Shown here: positions 53,723 to 60,900 of the stretch, in pieces
Layout: every line of letters begins with the position of its first letter
Numbering within the stretch: the stretch's first letter is position 1
Origin: Mumia xiangluensis
Lineage (GTDB): Bacteria; Actinomycetota; Actinomycetes; Propionibacteriales; Nocardioidaceae
DNA length: 64,000 bases
NCBI RefSeq assembly: GCF_010994095.1
Contig: NZ_WJYO01000002.1
Span: forward strand, 372,001 to 436,000
Reading direction: 5' to 3'
Notes under the pieces: generated by a model
The model's database searches: none
What the model saw: the letters and a program-made list of their open reading frames with translations, nothing else
What the model was told of the DNA's origin: nothing
Translations under genes and position numbers: made by a program

Positions 53723-54103
53723 TCAGCGCCACTCCGCCGCCAGACGACGCGCGTAGGCTGCGAGCCGCTCGGGAGCGACACCGTCACGGGCCGCGTCGAG
53801 CGGGGTGCGATCGTCGAGCTCCGGGGCGGCTGTGCGGAGCGCCGCGATGGCCACGGTCCAGCGGTCGGTGGCGCGGAGCTCGCGGAAGACGGCTTGGAGT
53901 GCGGGTCGTACGCGAACACGGCCGTCGGCCCTCTCGAACTGCTCCACGGGGTAGATGTTCACGGGAGTCGGGTCCGAGGTCGGTAGGGCGAGGATGTCGT
54001 CGTGCGCCTCGAGGTCGCGCAGTTCATGCTCGGCGAGAGCCAGCTCGCGGCAAACCTTCTCCTCGGACCAGAATGGCCGCAGGAGCTCGGCGAGCTCGTT
54101 CAC
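53723..54103 (-). CDS. MbcA/ParS/Xre toxin-binding-domain protein (antitoxin-like)
   Basis: 126 aa from GTG 54103, which overlaps the upstream stop by four bases (GTGA). The C-terminal part VRVRPALQAVFRELRATDRWTVAIAALRT..ELDDRTPLDAARDGVAPERLAAYARRLAAEW (by parts) fits the DUF2384 toxin-binding domain of MbcA/ParS/Xre antitoxins, with PELDDRTPLDAARDG as the signature. Its usual partner is a RES-domain toxin; no RES gene is adjacent. The partner here is a 73-aa protein of unknown type, so either the pair is a new variant or the toxin was lost. Confidence 0.75.
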   Translation of the reverse strand: MNELAELLRPFWSEEKVCRELALAEHELRDLEAHDDILALPTSDPTPVNIYPVEQFERADGRVRVRPALQAVFRELRATDRWTVAIAALRTAAPELDDRTPLDAARDGVAPERLAAYARRLAAEWR

Positions 54104-54321
54104 CGGCACTGCAGCACCTTGCCGTCGGCGTCGCACTCGGACCAGCTGCGGCCCCGTTCACGGAACTCGGTGGCAAGGTCGAGGCCGTTGCGACGATCGG
54201 ACATGCGCTGGTCCCACGCTTGTCGGACTCGCGCCTGCGCATCGACGTTGGCGTCGTCGTAGGCGAGCGCGCCGGACAAGACTCTCTCGACCTCGCGGCT
54301 CACCGTGGGCTCGTTCGACAT
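54100..54321 (-). CDS. Small protein coupled to the MbcA/ParS-like gene
   Basis: 73 aa: MSNEPTVSREVERVLSGALA, a helix with DDANVDAQARVRQAWDQRMSDRR and a C-terminal half FRERGRSWSECDADGKVLQC. Not recognised. Two cysteines near the end. It overlaps the next gene by GTGA and is clearly coupled to it. It could be a DNA-binding partner or a small toxin; nothing in the sequence decides this. Confidence 0.6.
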   Translation of the reverse strand: MSNEPTVSREVERVLSGALAYDDANVDAQARVRQAWDQRMSDRRNGLDLATEFRERGRSWSECDADGKVLQCR

Positions 54322-54614
54322 GGCCGGCACCTCCATCTGTCGCGTCCAGCCTACGATCCGAGCAGCCCAATAGGTAGGACTCGCGTCCTGACCATCTCTC
54401 GCGGAGCGCTGCCAAGCGCTGCTGGCGCCGACCGATGGCTGGTATGGCGACGGCACCCGCCGCGCACGACTCGCCGACTCGACCCCAGCTGGTGGGCCAG
54501 CACGGACAAGCCGACAACTGGTCTTCGTACTCGATTCTCGCGTGCGGGGCAGGATCATCACCTACCGTTCTCGGACAGCCGCGCGAGGGAGCGAGGCCAG
54601 GACCCGGGGTGATC

Positions 54615-56223
54615 ATGGGACTCTTCGACAGGTGGCGGAGCTCTGCTCCGGCCGGCAAGCATCGCGCGACGGCGGCCGAGGCCGTCACCCCTGGCGGCTA
54701 CACCGTCATCGACGTCGAGACCACCGGCCTGAGTGCCCAGCACCACCGGGTCTTGGAGATCGCCGTGGTGCGCACCGACGCGGCCGGCCGTATCACCGGC
54801 GAGTGGTCGCGCCGGGTCGATCCAGAGGGACCGGTGGGCGCGACCCACATCCACGGCATCACCGGCGAGTGGTCGCGGTGCCCCGAAGTTCGGCGACCTC
54901 ATCCCCCACTTGAATGAGTCGATCCAGGGCACGGTGCTGGTGGCTCACAACGCGCGCTTCGACGCCGCGTTCGTCCGCGCCGAGTACTCCAACGCCGGCT
55001 GGGACCTCCCGTGGCTGCCGACGTTGTGCACGTTGGAGGCCAGCAGCTACTACCTGCCGGACATGGACCGCCGTCGGCTCGCGGACTGCTGCGCGCTGGC
55101 GCGAGTGCCGCTTCGGGGCGCACACTCCGCCTTGGGCGACGCGCGGGCCACCGCGGGACTGTTGAGCCACTACCTCGACCCCCGCAACGGCACCGCGCCC
55201 CACCCCGACCACCTCGCCCTGACCGCCGAGGCTGCTGCCGTCGTCTGGCCGGGCTCGCCGACACGCGCACCCCGCCCGGCCGCAGCCATCACCCACACCC
55301 GGGCACGCATCCAGATCAACCAGGCGAAGAAGGCAGCGTCCCCACCGGCGCTTGTGCAGCTCCTCGCCGACTTCTCCCTCGTCGACGCGCTGGACGAAGG
55401 AGCACCGGCATCGACGCTGCCCTATGTCGAGATGCTGGCCGAAGCGCTCGAGGACGGCGAGATCTCGACCGCCGAGGCTCAAGCCCTTGACGACGTCGCC
55501 ACCACCCTCGACCAGAGCGAGCAGGACCGTGCGGCCGCGAACCGGTCGTTGCTGCTGGCTCTGTCCCACCTGGCGCTCGAGGACGGCGTCGTCAGCCGCG
55601 CCGAGAAGGCCGAGCTCGTCAACGTCTGCACGCTGCTCGGCCTACCCGCCACGCTCCTGACGCACACCCTGGATCAGGCAGAAGCCGCCCGGCACGAACG
55701 CCTCTCCGCCGGACTCGGGCCCCTGCCGGACCCGTGGACCCTCGGTGAACCGCTGCGGGTCGGCCACAAGGTCGCGTTCACCGGCTGCGACGAGGCGTTG
55801 CGCGACCAGCTCGAGCGCCGAGCCGAGGCCCTCGGCGTTCGCGTCATGAACAGCGTGTCCACCAAGACCTTCCTGCTGGTCACCGACGGAACCTTCTCCG
55901 GCGGCAAGGCCGCCGACGCCGCTCGCGTCGGGTGCCGCGTCGTCCACCCGAACGACTTCGCGACCCTCCTGCAACACCTCCAGCCTGCCGCCGTCCGCGA
56001 GCGCAAGAAGGTGCCGCAGACGGGATCCGCGCCGTCGGTCAGCCCCACAGGAGCCGCCAGCCCCGCGCTCGCCGAGCGCGCCGACCCTGCCGTCGTCCGG
56101 CAGTGGGCCAGGGACAACGGCTACGCGGTCGGCACGCGCGGACGGCTCCACCAGGCCCTCTTCACCGCCTATGCTTCACGCGAATCCGACGTCTCAGATC
56201 CAACGCCTGCACCCCTACCCTGA
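54615..56223 (+). pseudogene. DEDDh exonuclease-TerB-BRCT-Lsr2 fusion, frameshifted in the exonuclease domain
   Basis: ATG 54615 opens GLFDRWRSSAPAG and the Exo I motif IDVETTGLSAQ, but the frame ends at 54915-54917 after HIHGIT. The rest continues in the +1 frame: GAPKFGDLIPHLNESIQGTVLVAHNARFDAAF (Exo II, in parts) and HSALGDARAT (Exo III), then a TerB-like helical domain (ADFSLVDALDEG..LEDGEISTAEAQALDD..LALEDGVVSRAEKAEL), a BRCT domain (VGHKVAFTGCDEALR.. TFLLVTDG..KAADAARVGCRVV) and an Lsr2-like DNA-binding end (VVRQWARDNGYAVGTRGRL). About 535 residues if repaired. The frameshift lies at a 20-base duplication (54792-54811 and 54858-54877). Intact forms are probably DNA-end or defence nucleases. 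Confidence 0.85.
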
Positions 56224-56315
56224 CCCTGGCGGCCGACTAGCAGTCCAGGAGTCCGTACCCGAACTCGCCGCATCAACAGCGGTTGAAACGATCGGGTCGT
56301 GCTTGGATCCTGTCC

Positions 56316-56969
56316 ATGCGCGAACCCACCTTCACCGACCAGGTCTCAGCGTGGTCGGAACTCACTGGCACGGTGTTCTCGTTTCTCGTCCTCCTCATTG
56401 CGCTCGCGACGTGGCGCACTGCTCGGCAGGCACTTCGCGCCTCCCGCGACGCGAACATTCAGACGAAGCGCGACAGCATCGAGCAGACACGCCCCTACGT
56501 CTACGCCGAGGTCGTACCGAGCCTCGCTGGCTCGCCCAACTGGGACGTCCGCGTCGTCAACGTCGGCAAGTCCGCAGCCCTCGATCTCCGCCTCGACTAC
56601 TCGGACTGGCCCGAGAGACCGGATGACATCGCGCAGTCCGTGAGAACCTTCTTCACCACCGCCCGGACGCTGGCACCCGGCTCGAGCATTCGAGCGATGT
56701 GGCGCCTCGAGTCCGGTCCCGACAGCCAGTTCGACGACGGGACCGTTGCGGCCGGTCTCGGCAAGAACGGCAGGATCACCGTGGCCTACCGGAGTTCCGA
56801 CCTGGAAGCACCGCACTACAGCGACGACTTCCACGTGATGGTCGAAGACTCGGGGCTGTGGCCCATTCCAGAGGCGGGGCCGTCTGGACACCGCCTGTCA
56901 GGCGACAAGCTGGCGTTCTACCGGCTCGGTCAGAGTATTGCGCGCGCCATAGGAGAGCAGCGCCGCTGA
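56316..56969 (+). CDS. Single-pass membrane protein upstream of the HEPN gene
   Basis: 217 aa from ATG 56316. One clear helix near the N-terminus (ELTGTVFSFLVLLIALATW) followed by a basic helix (RTARQALRASRDANIQTKRDSIEQTRPY) and a soluble beta domain (YVYAEVVPSLAGSPNWDVRVVNVGKSAALDLRLDY, in parts). This is the shape of many small phage-defence-linked and housekeeping hypothetical proteins; function unknown. It lies 24 bases before the ApeA-like gene on the same strand, so the two are probably co-expressed. Confidence 0.75.
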   Translation: MREPTFTDQVSAWSELTGTVFSFLVLLIALATWRTARQALRASRDANIQTKRDSIEQTRPYVYAEVVPSLAGSPNWDVRVVNVGKSAALDLRLDYSDWPERPDDIAQSVRTFFTTARTLAPGSSIRAMWRLESGPDSQFDDGTVAAGLGKNGRITVAYRSSDLEAPHYSDDFHVMVEDSGLWPIPEAGPSGHRLSGDKLAFYRLGQSIARAIGEQRR

Positions 56970-56993
56970 CCCCGGCGACCCGCATGATGGAAC

Positions 56994-58304
56994 ATGCCCA
57001 ACGTGCTCGAGCCTGACAGCGCCCGCGTCGGCTTCTGCTGGGACCGAGGGCTGCCGGACGGCTATCCGGCGATGCTCCGCAACACCGGCCGGGAGATCGA
57101 GCTCGTCGTGCCGCACTTCCGCGAAGACGACGTTCACCGCCGACGATTCGCCGGCCGTGGCGTCAGCTTCGGTGACGACCCCGACTACAAGCTCCACGAC
57201 TACGAGGTACCAGAGGTGGTCTGGTTCGCCGACACCCACGGCCATCTATGCCTGCTCGACCCCTACCGATCGCGAACCACGCTCGGTGGGGGCCTCGAGG
57301 AAGGCGGCGCCTACTTCCGCTTCGCCGTCGCGGCCGGGCGCAAAGGCATCGACTACACCCGCATCAACGGGATGCACACGAGGCTCCAGGGCTTGAACGA
57401 GTGGACACGCCTCGGCTCGGTGGACCATGAGGTCACACGACACGACCGAGGCCGGCGGACTGCGGTCTACCTCCAGGCGCCTCAACCGCTGAACATCTCG
57501 CCGCGACTCAACGCGAGGCTGGAAGGCTGGCACTCCTGGTCCCTGGCCGACAGAAGTCAGGCCGGCGTCAGCATGATCGCGGATGGCGTGCGGGTCTCCA
57601 CCAATGTCCTCCGGCCTCGGACCTGGGCCGAACACCTGGACGTGCACAACGCGATCCGTCAACTCCTCACCGTCGCCGGTTGGCAGGCGTACGGCTTCGA
57701 ACACGTCGAGGTCCAAAGCCGACGCGACCCGGAACGGGCCCTCGACGACCACCCCGTGTGGGATCGATGGGCACCTGTCTACACCCACGATCTACAGGCA
57801 CCTGGAGACGTCGAGAGGAGTCGCTACCTGTTCGAGTTCGACGACATCGGCGAGGCCGGCGTCCGTCGCTGGTTCAAGCTGCGCGAGCGTCACACCCGCG
57901 GCATCGCCGGCATGATTCACTCAGTCAGCAGCCCCGACGCCGCCCTCGAGACCCTCTTCTCCGAGGCAGCCGCCGCCATGGAGGACATCGGCTACAACAT
58001 CGCCGTCGAGCGAGGCGACGTACCTGGTAAACAGATCCGCGAACACCTGCGCCGCATCGTCGACGAGATCGACGTGGACCTCGGCTTCGACCTCAACACC
58101 TGGCGCCTCGACGTCGCCGACAAGTACCGGATGGTCAAGCACCCCGAGCACCCCGACGTGGACTCATTAGACCTGCTGAACCTCCTCCGCGAGACCCGCC
58201 TCCTGTTCCGAGTCTGGGTCGCGCGGCGCCTGGGCACTACGAAGAAGGTCATCGAACGCAACCTCCGGCTCGTGCCGATGCGTCGGCCCTACGTCCGGCT
58301 CTGA
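56994..58304 (+). CDS. ApeA-like protein with C-terminal HEPN-like domain
   Basis: 436 aa. The N-terminal ~330 residues resemble the ApeA N-terminal domain: beta-rich with GVSFGDDPDYKLHDYEVPEV, then IDYTRINGMHTRLQGLNEWTRLG, a pattern in that family. The C-terminal ~100 residues are helical, with RMVKHPEH (Arg379-x6-His386) as a possible HEPN Rx4-6H RNase motif, then LLRETRLLFRVWVARRL. ApeA-type HEPN proteins are reported anti-phage abortive factors. Location beside the island's right end and next to the membrane protein agrees. Assignment is by pattern, and the R-x6-H spacing is at the long end of the range. Confidence 0.65.
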   Translation: MPNVLEPDSARVGFCWDRGLPDGYPAMLRNTGREIELVVPHFREDDVHRRRFAGRGVSFGDDPDYKLHDYEVPEVVWFADTHGHLCLLDPYRSRTTLGGGLEEGGAYFRFAVAAGRKGIDYTRINGMHTRLQGLNEWTRLGSVDHEVTRHDRGRRTAVYLQAPQPLNISPRLNARLEGWHSWSLADRSQAGVSMIADGVRVSTNVLRPRTWAEHLDVHNAIRQLLTVAGWQAYGFEHVEVQSRRDPERALDDHPVWDRWAPVYTHDLQAPGDVERSRYLFEFDDIGEAGVRRWFKLRERHTRGIAGMIHSVSSPDAALETLFSEAAAAMEDIGYNIAVERGDVPGKQIREHLRRIVDEIDVDLGFDLNTWRLDVADKYRMVKHPEHPDVDSLDLLNLLRETRLLFRVWVARRLGTTKKVIERNLRLVPMRRPYVRL

Positions 58305-58888
58305 ACTGCCGGCCCGCACCCGCGTCGCCGGAGCCCCTTCGGGCCGAAGGGTCGTACGCACCCGCGCAGCATGTGGCTCGCAGAGTCGTCTCCTGGTCGA
58401 GTTCGACCCGGAGTGTTGAACGACCGCCAACCCTCAGACACCCGCCGGTTCACCCGAGGCGCTGGACACGCGGCGCCCCCGCACGCAGACTCAACTGCAT
58501 GCTGCCATTCCCCCAGTTTTCCCCCGACTGGGTGCCTACCGAGCCCGTGAATAGCGCCTACGCCTGGGCGACGCCGATCGCGCGCAACCCCCTGACCAGG
58601 CAAAACATGGAGACGGCGTCGCCCCTCGTGCGGAGTCAGCTACTACTACGACATCTGAGGAGTGAGCCGAAGGGGATCGCGAGGTACGAGCGGTCCCCGG
58701 AGGCGAGCCCCGCAAGATGTCGTACAAAGGACAGAGTCATCTGTCGGTCGTACAAAAGACAGAGTCATCTGTCGGTCGTACAAAAGACAGAGTCATCTGT
58801 CGGTCGTACGAAGGACAGAGTCATCTGCCGGTCGTACAACCCACAACTGAACACAGACGCTGAGGGGCATGCCGCCCCCGCCTGCTCC
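58305..58888. other. 584-bp region with the right attachment repeat and a tandem array
   Basis: No gene seen. It holds the 16-base copy of the glnA 3' end (58643-58658), then the 28-bp array (58720-58845). Left of 58643 it belongs to the island; right of 58658 it is the former downstream region of glnA. Confidence 0.75.
58720..58845. repeat. 28-bp tandem array with a palindrome in each unit
   Basis: Units begin at 58720, 58748, 58776, 58804 and 58832 (the last partial), exact 28-base step, with two or three single-base differences. Each full unit contains GACAGA-GTCA-TCTGTC, a 6-bp dyad with four-base spacer, plus GGTCGTACAAA. It lies just outside the island's right repeat, in what would be the glnA downstream region. 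Iteron-like or operator-like in appearance; no spacers as in CRISPR. Confidence 0.93.
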
Positions 58889-59347
58889 TCAGTCCTGAAC
58901 GGCCCCGGATTCCCCCGATCCGGGGCTGTTCGCCGTCGTGGACGACCCGAACAGCCGCTCGGCCGCCCGTGAGTCGGCGTACTCCTCGAATCGCGCGATC
59001 CTCCCGTCACGCAACGTGACCACCAGGCACGAGGGGATCCGTACAGGATCCCCGTCAGGGTTGACGCCGACCGCGACGGACTGCAGGACCCAGCCGCCGT
59101 CGAAGACCTTCACGCGGACGTCCTCGACACGCAGGTCCGCGCCCGCCTGCACCGTCCGCGTCCGGGAGGGTGTCGCCTGGATCTCCGCCTCCCACTCGCC
59201 GACGTTGTGCCAGGTGCTCGCGCCGGCCGCGTAGACGTCGTCCTCGGCCCTGCGTCCGGCCAGGAACGCGGGCAGCCAGCGGCGAGCCAGCGCGGCAGCG
59301 CGTTCGACGCCTTCGGTGGTCGGCGTCTCGATCACGGGATGGGTCAT
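58889..59347 (-). CDS. NTF2/SnoaL-like protein
   Basis: 152 aa from ATG 59347, with GGAGGAAG just before it. Pattern of the SnoaL/NTF2 fold: helix (RRWLPAFLAGRRAEDDVYAAGASTWHNVGEWEAE, in parts), then beta strands (VRVKVFDGGWVLQSVAV..IPSCLVVTLRDGRIARFEEYAD). The closing RIARFEEYAD is the commonest SnoaL ending. Probably a small-molecule isomerase, cyclase or binding protein; substrate unknown. A hairpin terminator overlaps the last codons. Confidence 0.85.
   Translation of the reverse strand: MTHPVIETPTTEGVERAAALARRWLPAFLAGRRAEDDVYAAGASTWHNVGEWEAEIQATPSRTRTVQAGADLRVEDVRVKVFDGGWVLQSVAVGVNPDGDPVRIPSCLVVTLRDGRIARFEEYADSRAAERLFGSSTTANSPGSGESGAVQD
58898..58930. terminator. Hairpin at the NTF2-like gene's 3' end
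   Basis: AACGGCCCCGGAT pairs with ATCCGGGGCTGTT (one G-T wobble) around TCCCCCG. It is inside the last codons of the NTF2-like gene and could serve transcripts from both sides, including glnA before the island inserted. Confidence 0.6.
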
Positions 59348-59651
59348 TGCTTCCTCCAGGACGGATCGTGAGGCCGTTCGTCGGAGCTCGACGATATCCG
59401 ATGCCACGGGGCTGCGGGCGTGCGACGTCGCCTGAGACCAAGTGAACCTGGGGCCGCATCCTCTGCCCATGACGTGCCGATGTCGTGGTGGTGAGACCCC
59501 AGCAAAGACAGGCTGGCCCTAGGGGTTGCGTGACCCGGCTCACATCCCTATGTTAATCACGAATCACATCATCGATGGACCTCGGATGCCGACGTGGCTG
59601 ACAGGATGCCGCCGCGGTGGAGCCCATCCTCACTGGGAAGCAGGTGCACAC

Positions 59652-60857
59652 ATGGTCGACATGAACAGACGCGGTGTCTTGACACTCGGAGCCGCCCTCG
59701 GCCTCGCCAGCGTCGTCACGCCATCGGCCGCATGGTCGTGGTCACCGTCGGGCTCGATCGCCGGCGCTGGGACGGGGGTCGATCCGCAGTGGGTCTGGGA
59801 CGACGAGATCGACCAGATCATGGCCTCGGCGCTCGACAACGGCCAGGTCCCCGCGATCAACGACGCGATCCTGCCGTGGGTCAACAACGGACAGGCGGTG
59901 CCCAGCGGTCTGCCGCCTGAGCTGGCTGCGTTCCTCCAGCGCGAGAAGCAGCTCCCCGCCTGGGCGGACATGGCCAAGCTCCGCCGAGCGGCGAACTTCA
60001 ACCGCAAGAAGGACATGTACCTGTTCTTCCTGTACGGGCTCGGCGGCGGCATCATGAGCACCGTCATCCCCCGAGAGGCCAAGTCGGTGTACTGGTCGGC
60101 GGGCGGTGCGGACATGCAGGACCGTGCCGCGAAGACCTTCTCGTTCGGATACGACCTCAGCGACATCAACGCCTTCGAGACGTCCGGACAGTTCCTGGTC
60201 ACCTCGAACAAGACGCGTCTCGTCCACGCCGCCGTCCGGCACCTGCTCCCCCAGTCGCCGCACTGGAAGGCGGTGGCCGACGAGACCATCCCGATCAGCA
60301 ACGCCGACATCCTCGTCACGTTCCACAGCACCGGCACCTTCGCGCACAAGAAGATGAAGGAGTGGGGCATCCCGATGCTGTCGGCAGACCAGGATGCGTT
60401 CCTGCACTCCTGGCAGGTCGCGCTCCACATGCTGGGTGTGCGCGACGAGTACATTCCCTCCAGCTGGAACGCTGCCCACGCCCAGTCGGCTCAGGTGCTC
60501 ACGCCGATCCTCGGCCTCACGCCGGAGGGCAAGGCGCTCGCAGAGGTCCTCCTCGGTCTCATCTCCCAGGTCGACCTCGGCGTCACTCGCGGCTTCCTCA
60601 ACGAGTTCGTCCGGTACCAGCTCGGCAACGAGATCGGCGACTGGCTGGAGCTCAAGCGCGACTACGTGTCAGCGGGCCTCATCCGGGTCGGCTGGCCGGC
60701 GTACATCGCGTTCCGTGAGGGGCTGCTGCCGCTGGTGCCGGCGAACTTCTACCTCTTCGACCAGCTGATCAAGGCGATCGCGATGGCGTTCCTGAACCGC
60801 GGCGAGTCGGGTCTCACCACCCCGATCACGATCCCGACCGGGAACCGCGCGGGCTGA
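59652..60857 (+). CDS. Tat-exported Lcp/MpaB-family (DUF2236) oxygenase
   Basis: 401 aa. The start carries a twin-arginine signal (MNRRGVLTLGAALGLASVVTPSAAW). The mature part follows latex-clearing-protein sequences: LPAWADMAKLRRAANF, YLFFLYGLGGGIMSTVIPRE, KTRLVHAAVRHLLPQSPHW, LHSWQVALHMLGVRDEYIP and ELKRDYVSAGLIRVGWPAY. Lcp proteins are b-type heme oxygenases that cut poly(cis-1,4-isoprene); the His in LHSWQ is probably the heme ligand (from family knowledge). Function may be a different polyisoprenoid or lipid. Convergent with a double TetR protein across a shared terminator. Confidence 0.82.
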   Translation: MVDMNRRGVLTLGAALGLASVVTPSAAWSWSPSGSIAGAGTGVDPQWVWDDEIDQIMASALDNGQVPAINDAILPWVNNGQAVPSGLPPELAAFLQREKQLPAWADMAKLRRAANFNRKKDMYLFFLYGLGGGIMSTVIPREAKSVYWSAGGADMQDRAAKTFSFGYDLSDINAFETSGQFLVTSNKTRLVHAAVRHLLPQSPHWKAVADETIPISNADILVTFHSTGTFAHKKMKEWGIPMLSADQDAFLHSWQVALHMLGVRDEYIPSSWNAAHAQSAQVLTPILGLTPEGKALAEVLLGLISQVDLGVTRGFLNEFVRYQLGNEIGDWLELKRDYVSAGLIRVGWPAYIAFREGLLPLVPANFYLFDQLIKAIAMAFLNRGESGLTTPITIPTGNRAG

Positions 60858-60865
60858 TCACCCAC

Positions 60866-60900
60866 CCTGAGCCCCGCTGCGTACGGCAGCGGGGCTCAGG
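60866..60900. terminator. Bidirectional terminator between the oxygenase and TetR genes
   Basis: CCTGAGCCCCGCTGC and GCAGCGGGGCTCAGG form a perfect 15-bp stem around GTACG. The oxygenase stop lies just before it, and the TetR stop codon (60896-60898) is inside the right arm. Confidence 0.8.

Larger units (their letters stand above)
42196..58658. mobile_element. Integrated genomic island at the 3' end of glnA (attL 42196-42211, attR 58643-58658)
   Basis: The 16-base string CTACTACGACATCTGA, the last five codons of glnA including its stop, is repeated exactly at 58643-58658, outside any gene. Between them lie an excisionase-like gene and tyrosine integrase adjacent to the left copy, further recombinases, defence-like and detoxification genes, and several broken genes: the profile of an integrative island about 16.4 kb long. 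Integration regenerates the glnA 3' end so the enzyme stays whole. No tRNA is involved. No conjugation or phage structural genes are seen, so it is probably a mobilisable or decayed island. The attachment core is inferred from the repeat. Confidence 0.82.

Noticed and set aside
42348-58304. Conjugative or prophage element
   Set aside because: No relaxase, coupling protein, terminase, portal or tail genes are seen; only integration and cargo genes remain.
58720-58845. Possible CRISPR array
   Set aside because: The 28-bp units follow each other directly with no spacers, and no cas gene is nearby; same reasoning for the 25-bp array at 5636.
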